The notes below the pieces were generated by a model. It saw only the letters and a list, made by a program, of their open reading frames with translations. It had not been told where the DNA came from and did no database searches. Shown one piece after another: positions 1 to 9,195 of a stretch of 64,000 bases of DNA; within the stretch, counting starts at the first letter, position 1, and every line of letters starts with the position of its first letter. This DNA comes from Nocardioides luteus. GTDB taxonomy: Bacteria > Actinomycetota > Actinomycetes > Propionibacteriales > Nocardioidaceae. Where the stretch lies: assembly GCF_015752315.1 (NCBI RefSeq), contig NZ_JADOVJ010000001.1:4580501-4644500 (forward strand), given 5' to 3'. A program made the translations under genes and the position numbers.

Positions 1-36
1 AGCGGCGAGGAGACGTACGCCGGTGGGAACGGTCAT
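1..36 (-). CDS. 5' end of a truncated gene
   Basis: An ATG on the minus strand at 34-36 is preceded by GAGGA at good Shine-Dalgarno distance and opens a frame (MTVPTGVRLLAA) that is still open at the window edge. Only twelve codons are visible, so the product cannot be named. A strong hairpin at 65-99 separates it from the upstream metallophosphoesterase gene on the same strand, so it is probably its own transcription unit. It could be chance, but the start context is good. Confidence 0.35.
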   Translation of the reverse strand, partial: MTVPTGVRLLAA

Positions 37-64
37 GAGGATCCTCGATCCGAAAGTGGGGGAA

Positions 65-99
65 GGAGGCCCGCCCGGCACTCCGCCGGGCGGGCCTCC
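65..99 (-). terminator. Intrinsic terminator of the metallophosphoesterase gene
   Basis: A perfect 15-bp inverted repeat (arms 65-79 and 85-99, 5-nt loop) begins just after the stop codon at 107-109. The stem is almost all G/C. Only a short TT follows it on the minus strand, as is common for actinobacterial terminators. Confidence 0.8.
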
Positions 100-106
100 C
101 GGCGGG

Positions 107-2503
107 TCAGACGATCGGCTCGGTGTCGAGTCGAACGTGGTCGATGGCCCAGTACCAGTCGTTCATGGCGTTGAAGAGCCGGAAGTTGACCTTCATCGAG
201 GTCGCGCCGGCCGGCACGTCGACCGGCAGGTTCACGGTCTTGTTGCCCTGGCTCAGGTCGGGGGTGTTGGCCGGCGTCCAGTGGACCAGCTGCACCTTCT
301 GGCCGGTGTCGAACTCGACGGTGACCTCGGCCTCCTGCGGCTCCTCCTCGCGGTAGTGGTTGTCCCAGGCGAGGTAGACGCGCGAGGTCCCGGCCGGGAT
401 CGGCGCGCTGGGGGTGGAGAGCGTCGAGTCGAAGCGGCCGCGGCTCTCCGGGTCGTTGACGTCGTCCCACTCGTCGGGGTCGGCGACGGCCACGACGTTG
501 CGACCCAGCGTGAAGCCGCTGCGGTCCTGGTCGTCACCGTTCTGCCAGAACGCCTTGGTCATCAGCGACCAGCCGTTCATCTCCTTGGTGCCGGTGGGCA
601 TGTCGGGGGCGTTGGTGATCGTCCATCCCGCCGGCGTGGTCTTGGTCCACCCGAGGACGCTCGCGTTCGCCGGCATGTTGTGCTCGACGCCGTACTGGAG
701 CTGGCCGGCCACCGACTCGAAGTCCTGGTAGACGAGGTAGTCGGCCGGGTCGACCGGGGGCGGCGGCGGAGCGGTCTTGAAGGTCGTCGAGATCGACCCA
801 CCCGCCTTGCCCCAGGTGTTGTAGGGCGTCACGCGCACCTCGTACCGGGTGTCGCCCTTCAGGTTCCGGATGGCATGACCGCGGGAGGCCGGCAGCGGAA
901 GGATGTAGAAGCCCGACCACTGCTTGAAGTCGGCGACGGTCGCCCCGGTCGCCTTGTCGACGACCTGGTAGCGGTAGAGGTGGACGATGTCCTGGACATC
1001 GTTGGCCGCCGGCTTCGCCTGCGGGAACGACACCTGCGCGCTGTCCTCCTTGATGTCGGAGACCGTCACCGCCGATCCCGCGGGCCACTTCGGGCCGGCG
1101 GTCCTGGCCGCACGGCGGTCGGTGTAGGGGAAGTTGCGCTGCGGGTTCTTGATCGCTTCCTCGACGTCCCACGTCCAGGTCTGGTCGATCCACCGACCGG
1201 CCTGCAGGTCGTAGTTCTTGACCTTGACGACGCTGCCGGCGACCTCGACGACCGCGGTCTGCGCGTTGTCGCCCGCGTCGTTCGGCGTCGTGTCGTTGTC
1301 GACGCCGCTCTCCATCTCGAAGTACGCCAGCGGCGGGGCGTTCACGGTCGTGAAGCCGCCGTCCTGCCAGATCGAGGTGGAGATGTTGTTGGGCGTGTGG
1401 ATGTGCCCGCCCCAGACGACGGCCTGGGGGAAGCTGTCGAAGACCGACTTGAAGGTGTCGCCGCAGCCCTCGGAGAGGCCGGCACCGTACCACTCGTTCG
1501 AGACGTAGTGCGTGCACTTGAGGGGGTGGTGCACGAGCACGAACACCGGGCGGTCCGGGTGCTCGGCGGTGTCGGCGGCCAGGCGGGTGTGGAGCCAGTC
1601 GCGGGCGTAGGCGTAGTTGCCGGTGCTGCGCTCGGTCGGCCGGCCGGTCTCCTCGTCGAGCTCGCCGGCACCCGGCGAGACGGTGATGAAGTGGTAGCCG
1701 TTGATCAGGTAGTCGGCGTTGGGCCGCTGGCCACCCGTCGACTGGGTGAAGAGGTCGTAGCCCGTCATGCCCGAGCCGATGTCGTGGTTGCCCAGCGCGG
1801 CGACGAGGGAGATGTCGTCCTTGCCGTCACCGTTCTCGTCCAGGCGGCGGTCGAGCACCTCCTTCAGGCCGGCGTACTCGCCCGCGGTGGCGTTGTTCGT
1901 CAGGTCGCCGACGAACAGCGTCGCGTCGAGGTCCTGGGCGTGGTAGAGGTCGAAGGCCTTGTCCAGGTCGCGCCACTCGTTGTGGATGTCGCCGATCGAG
2001 CCGAAGGTCACCTGCGGCTGGTGGGTGTCGGCGGTGCGTCGCGCCGCCTCGGCACGGGCCTTCTCGACCTCGGCGTCGTTGCCGGCGACGACCTCGAAGT
2101 CCTCGAAGTCGACGGTGCCGTTCTCACCGACGGCCGAGTAGCTGATCCGGTAGTCGCCGGGGGTCTGCGGGGTGAACTCGTAGACCGGGTCGCTCGCGGA
2201 GCCCGTCGGAGAGATCTCCGCCGTGACGCCGTCGGGCGAGGTCACCGAGACGACGTAGTCGCCGGTCCGGAAGGAGCTGCTCTCCTCGGCCGGGACGGGC
2301 TCCGGGATGCGGAAGGTCTCACCGACCGCGGCCTTGGGCCTGGGGGCGTCCTGCAGCCGCACCTGCTCGTCGAGCAGCGCGAAGGCCGGGCCGTCGGCCT
2401 CGGCGCGCTCCTGGGCGACGACAGTGCCGCCACCCGCGATCGCGACAGTCACGAGGGCGCCTGCGGCAAGCCGCGCGCCCCACGATCGTCTGATGGGAAT
2501 CAT
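107..2503 (-). CDS. Secreted metallophosphoesterase with FN3 and C-terminal domains
   Basis: The 798-residue product is a predicted secreted calcineurin-like phosphoesterase, probably releasing phosphate from organic esters outside the cell. The N-terminus (MIPIRRSWGARLAAGALVTV...) is a typical signal peptide. The metal-binding blocks appear in order: GDIHN near residue 171, GDLTN near 199, GNHD near 238, LVHHP in the mid-300s and GGHIHTP after it. An N-terminal Ig-like segment precedes the catalytic domain; a fibronectin-III-like segment and a roughly 170-residue beta-rich C-terminal domain follow. The frame is open 47 codons further upstream, but the ATG at 2503 has GAGGAG at correct spacing and starts the signal peptide, so it was chosen. 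It lies downstream of the sulfatase on the same strand, 180 bp away, with a palindrome between them. The exact substrate is unknown. Confidence 0.85.
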   Translation of the reverse strand: MIPIRRSWGARLAAGALVTVAIAGGGTVVAQERAEADGPAFALLDEQVRLQDAPRPKAAVGETFRIPEPVPAEESSSFRTGDYVVSVTSPDGVTAEISPTGSASDPVYEFTPQTPGDYRISYSAVGENGTVDFEDFEVVAGNDAEVEKARAEAARRTADTHQPQVTFGSIGDIHNEWRDLDKAFDLYHAQDLDATLFVGDLTNNATAGEYAGLKEVLDRRLDENGDGKDDISLVAALGNHDIGSGMTGYDLFTQSTGGQRPNADYLINGYHFITVSPGAGELDEETGRPTERSTGNYAYARDWLHTRLAADTAEHPDRPVFVLVHHPLKCTHYVSNEWYGAGLSEGCGDTFKSVFDSFPQAVVWGGHIHTPNNISTSIWQDGGFTTVNAPPLAYFEMESGVDNDTTPNDAGDNAQTAVVEVAGSVVKVKNYDLQAGRWIDQTWTWDVEEAIKNPQRNFPYTDRRAARTAGPKWPAGSAVTVSDIKEDSAQVSFPQAKPAANDVQDIVHLYRYQVVDKATGATVADFKQWSGFYILPLPASRGHAIRNLKGDTRYEVRVTPYNTWGKAGGSISTTFKTAPPPPPVDPADYLVYQDFESVAGQLQYGVEHNMPANASVLGWTKTTPAGWTITNAPDMPTGTKEMNGWSLMTKAFWQNGDDQDRSGFTLGRNVVAVADPDEWDDVNDPESRGRFDSTLSTPSAPIPAGTSRVYLAWDNHYREEEPQEAEVTVEFDTGQKVQLVHWTPANTPDLSQGNKTVNLPVDVPAGATSMKVNFRLFNAMNDWYWAIDHVRLDTEPIV

Positions 2504-2542
2504 CGGTCTCCTCGTCTCGGTCACGGTGCTCGGGCACCGGGA

Positions 2543-2558
2543 ACTTGTCTGGACAAGT
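2543..2558. promoter_or_regulatory. DasR/HutC-like palindrome
   Basis: ACTTGTCTGGACAAGT is an inverted repeat with 7-bp arms and a 2-nt centre, lying 40 bp upstream of the metallophosphoesterase start. It matches the DasR responsive-element consensus (ACTGGTCTAGACCAGT) at 13 of 16 positions and has the general shape of GntR/HutC operators. No such regulator gene is in the window, so the binder is inferred. Confidence 0.5.
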
Positions 2559-2683
2559 CCATCCGAACGAGGTGGCGCGTGATTGTCCGTCTGCAGCCCG
2601 AAACCACGGCAGACAGATGAAATATCCGTGACGCGATGCGGCAATCCGGCGTGGTTGCCACATCGGGATCAGCCGGGAAGCGT

Positions 2684-4246
2684 CTAGAGGCCCTCGAGGT
2701 CGAGCGGCCGGTCGGCGGCGTACATCCCCTTGGGGCAGTCGTCGCCGGCGCAGTCGCGATACTTCTCGGTCAGGTCGGCCAGCTGCGAGACCGTCTCGGC
2801 ATGGCCGGGGTCGTCGGCGAGGTTCTTCATCTCGTAGGGGTCGGTGGTGCGGTCGTAGAGCTCGACCCCACCGGTGGTCAGCTCGACGTACGTCCACCGC
2901 CCGACACGTACGCCGGACCAGAGCCGGGAGGTGCCGTCGGAGGTCGGCCACGCCTCGATCGGGACCACGCGCGTCTGGTCGGGCGCCCGCAGCCAGGGCA
3001 GGATGTCGACGCCGTCGGGCTCGTGCGGGTCGTCGGCGCCGGCGGCCGCGAGCAGCGTGGTGGCGATGTCGGGGTTGGTGAGCGTGGTCGCGACCTTGCG
3101 CCCCTTCGGCACGCCGGGTCCGCTCATCAGGACCGGGATGCGCAGCGACTCCTCGTAGTACCAGAGCTTGCCGTTGAAGTTGTGGTAGCCGTTCGAGAAC
3201 CCGTTGTCGGAGGTGAAGACGACCAGCGTGCGCGCCAGCTCGCCGCTCTTCTTCAGCCCGCCGAGCAGGGAGGCGATGTTGCGGTCCAGGCTGCGCGCCG
3301 ACTCGATCCGCCGCTGGTAGGAGAGCTCGTAGGCGTCCTTCTCGACCTGCGAGGGGTTCTTCCGTGACGGCGACCCCTTGGGGAACTGCTTGCGTCCCTC
3401 CGGGAAGAGGTTCGGCTGCTGCGGGATCGGCTTGTCGGCGTACGCGTCCCGGTCCTGCTGGTCCGGCACCGGTACGCCGATCGCGCCCTTGGTGCCGGGG
3501 AAGCGCTGCTTGGGGTCGCCCTTCTCCGTCGGGCCGCCGATGTGCGGCGCGACGTAGTTGACCCACTGGAACCACGGCTTCGCCTCGGCCCCGGACTTCT
3601 TCCTCGCGTCCTGCAGGGCCGCCTGCGCCTGCTGGGTGATGACGGTGGTCGAGTAGCCCTTCGGCTTCACCAGGCGCCCGTTCACGTTGAACTTCGCGCC
3701 CAGGTAGTTGTAGGTCGACGGGTCGACGGTCGCGCGCCACTCGTCCCACCCGGGAGGGATGTCACGGTCGGTGCCGTCCTCGCCGTACTCGTTCAGGTAC
3801 TTCCCGGTGAACACCGTGGTGTAGCCCGCGTCCTGCAGCGAGGTGGCGACGGTCTCGGAGTCGTCGAAGGAGGGGTAGCCGCCCTCGGGACCGTGGATGG
3901 TGTGCGCGCCGTGGTTGTGGGCGTACTGCCCCGAGAGCAGCGAGGCCCGGGCCGGCACGCAGATCGGCGTCGGCGCGACCGCGTCGGTGAAGGTCACCCC
4001 GCTCTCACCGACGAGCTTGCGCACGCTCGGCAGGTAGTCCATGTCGACGGTGGCGAGGTCGTCGACGGTCACCATCAGCAGGTTGGGCTTCTCCACCGGC
4101 ATCTCGAAGCCCGGTGTCGGCGTCGAGGGCTGGCCCCCGTCACCGGACGGCTGCTGGGTCGGCGCGTGGCCACAGCCCGACATCCCCACGACTCCGGCCA
4201 CCGCGAGTGCCGCCGACAACGCCCGGACGCGCCTGGATACCGCCAC
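2684..4246 (-). CDS. Lipoprotein sulfatase (type I, formylglycine)
   Basis: A 520-residue extracytoplasmic sulfatase that should hydrolyse sulfate esters, possibly of sulfated amino sugars. A lipobox (MSGC, Cys25) follows a hydrophobic signal, so the protein is probably a membrane-anchored lipoprotein. The metal-binding VDD is at 61-63. The formylglycine signature CVPAR begins at Cys96 and is followed by the usual ASLLSG; Cys96 would be oxidised to formylglycine by a separate enzyme. The segment GKYLNEYG resembles N-acetylglucosamine-6-sulfatases, but that specificity is only an inference. The GTG start at 4246 has GAGGA 7 nt upstream. The gene diverges from the glycosyltransferase at 4393. 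Confidence 0.88.
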   Translation of the reverse strand: MAVSRRVRALSAALAVAGVVGMSGCGHAPTQQPSGDGGQPSTPTPGFEMPVEKPNLLMVTVDDLATVDMDYLPSVRKLVGESGVTFTDAVAPTPICVPARASLLSGQYAHNHGAHTIHGPEGGYPSFDDSETVATSLQDAGYTTVFTGKYLNEYGEDGTDRDIPPGWDEWRATVDPSTYNYLGAKFNVNGRLVKPKGYSTTVITQQAQAALQDARKKSGAEAKPWFQWVNYVAPHIGGPTEKGDPKQRFPGTKGAIGVPVPDQQDRDAYADKPIPQQPNLFPEGRKQFPKGSPSRKNPSQVEKDAYELSYQRRIESARSLDRNIASLLGGLKKSGELARTLVVFTSDNGFSNGYHNFNGKLWYYEESLRIPVLMSGPGVPKGRKVATTLTNPDIATTLLAAAGADDPHEPDGVDILPWLRAPDQTRVVPIEAWPTSDGTSRLWSGVRVGRWTYVELTTGGVELYDRTTDPYEMKNLADDPGHAETVSQLADLTEKYRDCAGDDCPKGMYAADRPLDLEGL

Positions 4247-4392
4247 TGATTGTCCTCATCACACTGGTCATCTACTGGTCGCCATGACTGGGCCCGCCCG
4301 GTCGCGCGGACAGCCTGCCACTATGCCGATGGTTCATCCCAGATCAACGCACGTGTCGCGCACTCGCCATCCCCGGGCAGGACGCTGGTCCC

Positions 4393-5496
4393 ATGAAGAT
4401 GGCGCTGGTCACCGAGAGCTTCTTTCCTACCATCGATGGTGTCACAACCACGGTGAAGGCCATCGCCGACCGCATGATCGAGTCGGGCCACGAGGTGCGC
4501 TTCATCGCGCCGGGCCCCGGCCTCCCGGTCTACCGCAACAGCCGTGTCGTCCGGGTCTCGCCGATCGCCAAGACCGGCAGGCAGGTACGCACCGCGCTGG
4601 AGTCCTTCGAGCCGGACGTCGTGATCAGCTTCGACCCGGGGCGTCTGGGCCGCAAGGCGCTGGCCTCGCCGACGGCCGCCGACGCGACCACGCTGGTCGT
4701 CCAGCAGTCCCCGCTCTCCCCCAAGGCGGCGCTCACCTGGGACACGTCGATCGCTGCGTACGCGGATGAGATCTTCGTCACAAGCGAGTGGCTCCGTCGC
4801 GTGCTCTCGGCGATCGACGTCCGCGCCGAGGTGTGGGAGCCGGGGGTCGACACGGCCGCCTTCTCCCCCAGCCTGCGCGACGACTGGCTCCACCGCCGCT
4901 GGTCCAAGGCGAAGTCCCGTCCCACCCCTCTGGTCGTGGTCGGCTATGCCGGGAACCTGGCCAAGAGCCATGGCGTACGCCGCCTCGCCGAGCTCACCGC
5001 CGTGCCCGGCATCCGCCTCGTCATCATCGGCGACGGACCCCAGCGCGGCTGGCTCAAGCAGCGGGTCCCGCAGGCGAAGCTGACCGGGCCGCTGGGCACC
5101 GGCGACCTGGCCATCGCACTGGCCTCTCTCGACGTGCTGGTGCACCCCGGCGAGGAGGAGGGATGCGGCCACATCCTGCGTGAGGCCGCGGCCAGCGCCC
5201 TCCCGGTGGTCGCCCCGCGTGCCGGCGCCGCGGCCGAGATCGTCCAGCACCTGGAGACCGGTGTGCTCTACAACCCGGCGCGCAGCCGCGAGCTCGCCGA
5301 CGCGGTCGCCTCGGTGGTCTCCGACCCCCGTCGACGCCTGCTCGGCGACCGCGGTCGCGAGCTGGCTGCGACCCGGCCGTGGACCGATGCCGTCGACGAA
5401 CTCTTGACCCGTCTGGTCACACTGAACGACGCCCGGACCTCACAATCTCACGCCGCTGCCTCCGAGAATGCGGGACCTGCTGTTAGGCTTGCCTAA
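4393..5496 (+). CDS. GT4 family glycosyltransferase
   Basis: A 367-residue GT-B fold glycosyltransferase resembling the actinobacterial PimB/MgtA group, which transfers mannose or another sugar from an activated donor to a lipid or glycolipid acceptor at the inner membrane face. The N-terminal domain starts MKMALVTESFFPTIDGVT, typical of GT4 enzymes, and the donor half contains GDGP near residue 216 and the E-x7-E motif in EEGCGHILREAA. There is no signal peptide. Its TAA stop (5494-5496) forms the end of an iron-box-like palindrome that faces the downstream sdh operon. The donor and acceptor cannot be read from sequence alone. Confidence 0.82.
   Translation: MKMALVTESFFPTIDGVTTTVKAIADRMIESGHEVRFIAPGPGLPVYRNSRVVRVSPIAKTGRQVRTALESFEPDVVISFDPGRLGRKALASPTAADATTLVVQQSPLSPKAALTWDTSIAAYADEIFVTSEWLRRVLSAIDVRAEVWEPGVDTAAFSPSLRDDWLHRRWSKAKSRPTPLVVVGYAGNLAKSHGVRRLAELTAVPGIRLVIIGDGPQRGWLKQRVPQAKLTGPLGTGDLAIALASLDVLVHPGEEEGCGHILREAAASALPVVAPRAGAAAEIVQHLETGVLYNPARSRELADAVASVVSDPRRRLLGDRGRELAATRPWTDAVDELLTRLVTLNDARTSQSHAAASENAGPAVRLA
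5483..5496 (+). promoter_or_regulatory. Putative IdeR/DtxR (iron) box upstream of sdhCAB
   Basis: TTAGGC-TT-GCCTAA is a perfect palindrome with a 2-nt centre, followed by CT, close to the core of the actinobacterial iron box (TTAGGTTAGGCTAACCTAA). It overlaps the last codons of the glycosyltransferase and ends 99 bp before the sdhC start. TTAGGC could also act as a -35, with GATACT at 5508-5513 as the -10 (19-bp spacer). Confidence 0.5.
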
Positions 5497-5595
5497 CTCG
5501 CGATAACGATACTCATCGGTAACCTCGCCCGCCCAGGTAGAGACGACAATGTCACATACTCCCTGCGTACAAGTTCGGGTCTGAGGGGTAGTAGC

Positions 5596-6324
5596 GTGCG
5601 TGCCGTGGCAACCACGACTCTGATCAAAGGCGCGCGGTCGACGCGCTCGACGATCGCCCTGAAGCTCCTTATGGCGGCCAGCGGCATCGTCTTCATCCTG
5701 TTTGTGCTCGTGCACATGTACGGCAACCTCAAGGCGTTCAGCGGCGAGCTTGCCTTCAACGAGTACGCCGAGCACCTGCGTACGTTCGGGGAGCCGATGC
5801 TGCCGTACGGCGGCCTCCTCTGGATCATCCGGGTGGTGCTCCTGGCCTCGCTGGTGGCGCACGTCGGCTCGGCGATCGCACTCGCGAAGCGTGCGCACGC
5901 GCAGCGGCCGGTGAAGTACGCGGTGAAGAAGAACAAGGCTTCGTCGCTCTCCTCGCGCACCATGCGCTGGGGCGGCATGGCGCTGTTCCTCTTCCTCGTC
6001 TGGCACCTGCTCCAGTTCACCATCGTGAAGATCAACGTGGGTGCGGGCGGACAGGCTCCTGACGTCACCGAGAACCCCTACCGGCTGCTGATCAACGCCT
6101 TCCAGCCGGAGCAGTGGTGGATGGTGATCATCTACCTGCTCGCGATGCTCGCGCTCGCGTTCCACCTGCACCACGGCACCTTCAGCGCCATCCAGACGCT
6201 CGGGTTCACCAACACCGCTGAGTCGCGTGCCAGGGCCCGCGTCGCCGGCTGGGTCGTCGCGATCGTGGTCGCCGGCGGCTTCTCGCTGGTCCCCCTGTTC
6301 ACCGTCTTCGGCGTCATCTCGTAA
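5596..6324 (+). CDS. sdhC: Succinate dehydrogenase cytochrome b subunit
   Basis: A 242-residue membrane anchor of succinate:menaquinone oxidoreductase. Five hydrophobic helices can be read, which is the layout of a type-B complex in which one large subunit replaces SdhC and SdhD. Histidines at suitable places (HMYGN, HVGSA, WHLLQF, HLHHGTF) could ligate two haems. The GTG start at 5596 is followed by a basic cytosolic stretch. It is the first gene of sdhCAB, and no fourth subunit gene is present. The putative iron box upstream fits an enzyme rich in haem and Fe-S clusters. Confidence 0.92.
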   Translation: MRAVATTTLIKGARSTRSTIALKLLMAASGIVFILFVLVHMYGNLKAFSGELAFNEYAEHLRTFGEPMLPYGGLLWIIRVVLLASLVAHVGSAIALAKRAHAQRPVKYAVKKNKASSLSSRTMRWGGMALFLFLVWHLLQFTIVKINVGAGGQAPDVTENPYRLLINAFQPEQWWMVIIYLLAMLALAFHLHHGTFSAIQTLGFTNTAESRARARVAGWVVAIVVAGGFSLVPLFTVFGVIS

Positions 6325-6337
6325 GGACATCTGACAC

Positions 6338-8392
6338 ATGGCTGCTGGAACCCACTACCTGCCGGGCCTCACTCCGACCAACGAGGCACCGGTCCAGAAA
6401 TCCGACGACGCCGCGGGCTACTACGTGCTCGGCGACAAGCTCGTCGACCCGAAGGCTCCGACCGGTCCGATCGAGGAGCGCTGGACGACCCGCAAGTTCG
6501 AGAACCGCCTGGTCAACCCGGCCAACCGCCGCAAGCTGTCGATCATCATCGTCGGCACCGGCCTGGCCGGCGGCGCCGCCGCCGCCACGCTCGGCGAGGC
6601 CGGCTACAACGTGAAGTCGTTCTGCTACCAGGACTCCCCGCGTCGCGCCCACTCGATCGCCGCCCAGGGCGGCATCAACGCCGCCAAGAACTACAAGGGC
6701 GACGGCGACTCGGCCTACCGGCTCTTCTACGACACGGTCAAGGGCGGCGACTACCGCGCCCGCGAGTCCAACGTCTACCGCCTCGCCGAGGAGTCGGTGA
6801 ACATCATCGACCAGTGCGTGGCGCAGGGCGTTCCGTTCGCCCGCGAGTACGGCGGTCTGCTCGACAACCGCTCCTTCGGTGGCGTGCAGGTGTCGCGTAC
6901 GTTCTACGCCCGCGGCCAGACGGGGCAGCAGCTCCTCATCGGCGCCTACCAGGCCATGGAGCGCCAGGTCGCGGCCGGCACGGTGGAGCAGTTCACGCGT
7001 CACGAGATGCTCGAGCTGATCGTCGCCGACGGCAAGGCCCGCGGCATCATCGCCCGTGACATGGTCACCGGCGAGATCGAGACCCACCTGGCCGACGTGG
7101 TCGTGCTCGCCACCGGCGGCTACGGCAACGTCTTCTACCTCTCGACCAACGCGATGGGGTCCAACGTCACCGCCACGTGGCGTGCGCACCGCAAGGGCGC
7201 CTACATGGCCAACCCCTGCTACACGCAGATCCACCCGACCTGCATCCCGGTGACCGGCGCCCACCAGTCGAAGCTGACCCTGATGTCGGAGTCGCTGCGT
7301 AACGACGGCCGCATCTGGGTGCCCAAGAACGCCGAGGACTGCGCCAAGGACCCGCGCGACATCCCCGAGGAGGACCGCGACTACTTCCTGGAGCGGATCT
7401 ACCCGTCCTTCGGAAACCTGGTCCCCCGCGACATCGCCTCGCGTGCGGCGAAGTACATGTGCGACGAGGGCCGCGGTGTCGGCCCGGAGGTCGAGGAGAC
7501 CCAGCCCGACGGCTCGGTGAAGAAGTTCCGCCGCGGCGTCTACCTCGACCTGGGTGCCGCGATCGAACGCCTCGGCAAGGCCGCCATCGAGGAGAAGTAC
7601 GACAACCTCCTCGACATGTACGAGCGGATCACGGGTGAGAACCCCTACGAGCTGCCGATGCGCATCTACCCCGCCGTCCACTACGTCATGGGCGGTCTGT
7701 GGGTCGACTACGAGCTCTCGACCAACATCGAGGGTCTGTACTGCACCGGTGAGGCCAACTTCTCCGACCACGGCGCGAACCGCCTCGGTGCCTCGGCGCT
7801 GATGCAGGGTCTGGCCGACGGCTACTTCGTGCTCCCGAACACGATCCGCGAGTACCTCGCCGACGGGCCGTTCGAGCCCATCTCCGAGGACCACCCGGCG
7901 GTCGTCGAGGCGAAGCAGTCGGTCCAGGAGCGGATCGACAAGTTCATGTCGATCAACGGCACCCGCTCGGTCGAGTCGATCCACAAGGAGCTCGGCCTGA
8001 TCATGTGGGAGTACTGCGGCATGGAGCGGACCGAGGAGGGCCTCAAGAAGGCCATCGGCCTGATCCGTGAGCTCAAGAAGGAGTTCTGGACCAACGTCAA
8101 GGTCCTCGGCTCGGCCGACTCCCTCAACCAGGACCTCGAGAAGGCCGGCCGTGTCGCCGACTTCATCGAGCTCGGTGAGCTGATGTGCATCGACGCGCTC
8201 AACCGGCGCGAGTCCTGCGGCGGCCACTTCCGCGCCGAGTCGCAGACCGAGGACGGCGAGGCGCTGCGTCACGACGACGAGTTCGCCTACGTCGCGGCCT
8301 GGGAGTTCGGTGGCGAGGACGGCGCCCCGATCCTCCACAAGGAGGACCTGATCTACACCGCCATCGAGATGAAGCAGAGGTCGTACAAGTGA
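6338..8392 (+). CDS. sdhA: Succinate dehydrogenase flavoprotein subunit
   Basis: A 684-residue catalytic subunit that oxidises succinate to fumarate in the TCA cycle at the cytosolic face of the membrane. The dinucleotide-binding motif is VGTGLAGG near residues 72-79. HSIAAQGG contains His105, the expected site of covalent FAD attachment. Substrate-domain motifs such as HPTCIP and [13 protein letters not shown] are present. The length is usual for type-B flavoproteins. AAGGA in the intergenic gap precedes the ATG, 13 nt after sdhC, and the end overlaps sdhB by 4 bp (GTGA), so the three genes form one operon. Confidence 0.95.
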   Translation: MAAGTHYLPGLTPTNEAPVQKSDDAAGYYVLGDKLVDPKAPTGPIEERWTTRKFENRLVNPANRRKLSIIIVGTGLAGGAAAATLGEAGYNVKSFCYQDSPRRAHSIAAQGGINAAKNYKGDGDSAYRLFYDTVKGGDYRARESNVYRLAEESVNIIDQCVAQGVPFAREYGGLLDNRSFGGVQVSRTFYARGQTGQQLLIGAYQAMERQVAAGTVEQFTRHEMLELIVADGKARGIIARDMVTGEIETHLADVVVLATGGYGNVFYLSTNAMGSNVTATWRAHRKGAYMANPCYTQIHPTCIPVTGAHQSKLTLMSESLRNDGRIWVPKNAEDCAKDPRDIPEEDRDYFLERIYPSFGNLVPRDIASRAAKYMCDEGRGVGPEVEETQPDGSVKKFRRGVYLDLGAAIERLGKAAIEEKYDNLLDMYERITGENPYELPMRIYPAVHYVMGGLWVDYELSTNIEGLYCTGEANFSDHGANRLGASALMQGLADGYFVLPNTIREYLADGPFEPISEDHPAVVEAKQSVQERIDKFMSINGTRSVESIHKELGLIMWEYCGMERTEEGLKKAIGLIRELKKEFWTNVKVLGSADSLNQDLEKAGRVADFIELGELMCIDALNRRESCGGHFRAESQTEDGEALRHDDEFAYVAAWEFGGEDGAPILHKEDLIYTAIEMKQRSYK

Positions 8393-9129
8393 AGCTCACC
8401 CTCAAGATCTGGCGGCAGGCCAACGCGTCCGAGAAGGGTGCGCTCAAGACGTACGAGCTGGACGGCGTCTCGCAGGACATGTCCTTCCTCGAGATGCTCG
8501 ACCTGCTCAACGAGCAGCTCCTGCACAACGACGAGGAGCCGGTCGCGTTCGACTCGGACTGTCGCGAGGGCATCTGCGGCATGTGTTCGCTGATGATCAA
8601 CGGCCAGGCGCACGGCCCGGAGGTCACCACGACCTGCCAGCTGCACATGCGCTCGTTCAACGACGGTGACACCATCACCATCGAGCCGTGGCGCGCCGCG
8701 TCGTTCCCGATCGTCAAGGACCTGATCGTCGACCGCTCCGCGTTCGACCGGATCATCCAGAACGGCGGCTACATCTCGGCCAACACCGGCTCGGCCCCCG
8801 AGGCCAACTCGGTGCCGGCTCCGCGCGACAAGGCCATGCGGGCGTTCAACACGGCCACCTGCATCGGCTGCGGCGCCTGCGTCGCCGCCTGCCCCAACGG
8901 CTCGGCGTCGCTGTTCCTCGGCGCCAAGATCACCCACCTCGGTGAGCTGCCGCAGGGTCAGCCGGAGCGCTACTCCCGCGTGCAGTCCATGGTCGGCCAG
9001 CACGACGCCGAGGGCTTCGGTGGCTGCACCAACATCGGTGAGTGCGCCGCCGCCTGCCCCAAGGAGATCCCGCTCGACGTGATCTCCCAGCTCAACAAGG
9101 ACCTGCGCAAGTCGCTGATCCTCGGCTGA
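8389..9129 (+). CDS. sdhB: Succinate dehydrogenase iron-sulfur subunit
   Basis: A 246-residue Fe-S subunit carrying electrons from the flavoprotein to the quinone site. Cys58, 63, 66 and 83 (CREGICGMC...C) should bind [2Fe-2S]. The clusters [12 protein letters not shown] (158-168) and [12 protein letters not shown] (213-223) supply the remaining ligands for [4Fe-4S] and [3Fe-4S]. The frame is open upstream inside sdhA, but the GTG at 8389, overlapping the sdhA stop, yields the normal N-terminus ([10 protein letters not shown]). A strong terminator follows at 9150. Confidence 0.94.
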   Translation: MKLTLKIWRQANASEKGALKTYELDGVSQDMSFLEMLDLLNEQLLHNDEEPVAFDSDCREGICGMCSLMINGQAHGPEVTTTCQLHMRSFNDGDTITIEPWRAASFPIVKDLIVDRSAFDRIIQNGGYISANTGSAPEANSVPAPRDKAMRAFNTATCIGCGACVAACPNGSASLFLGAKITHLGELPQGQPERYSRVQSMVGQHDAEGFGGCTNIGECAAACPKEIPLDVISQLNKDLRKSLILG

Positions 9130-9149
9130 CCATCTGGTCGCCAGACGCC

Positions 9150-9183
9150 AGAAGGGCCGCTCTCCTCGGAGAGCGGCCCTTCT
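9150..9183. terminator. Bidirectional terminator between sdhB and ohr
   Basis: A perfect 16-bp inverted repeat (9150-9165 and 9168-9183) lies between the convergent sdhB and ohr stop codons. The outer AGAA/TTCT pairs give a T-rich 3' side on the plus strand and likewise on the minus strand, so it can end both transcripts. Confidence 0.85.
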
Positions 9184-9195
9184 GCTGTGCCGAGG

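Noticed and set aside
23..2620. An 865-codon open frame antisense to the metallophosphoesterase
   Set aside because: Same shadow effect of high GC; no recognisable domain, and it would run through a terminator hairpin.
6814..7802. Short frames inside sdhA on the same strand
   Set aside because: They are out-of-frame translations of a well-conserved gene.
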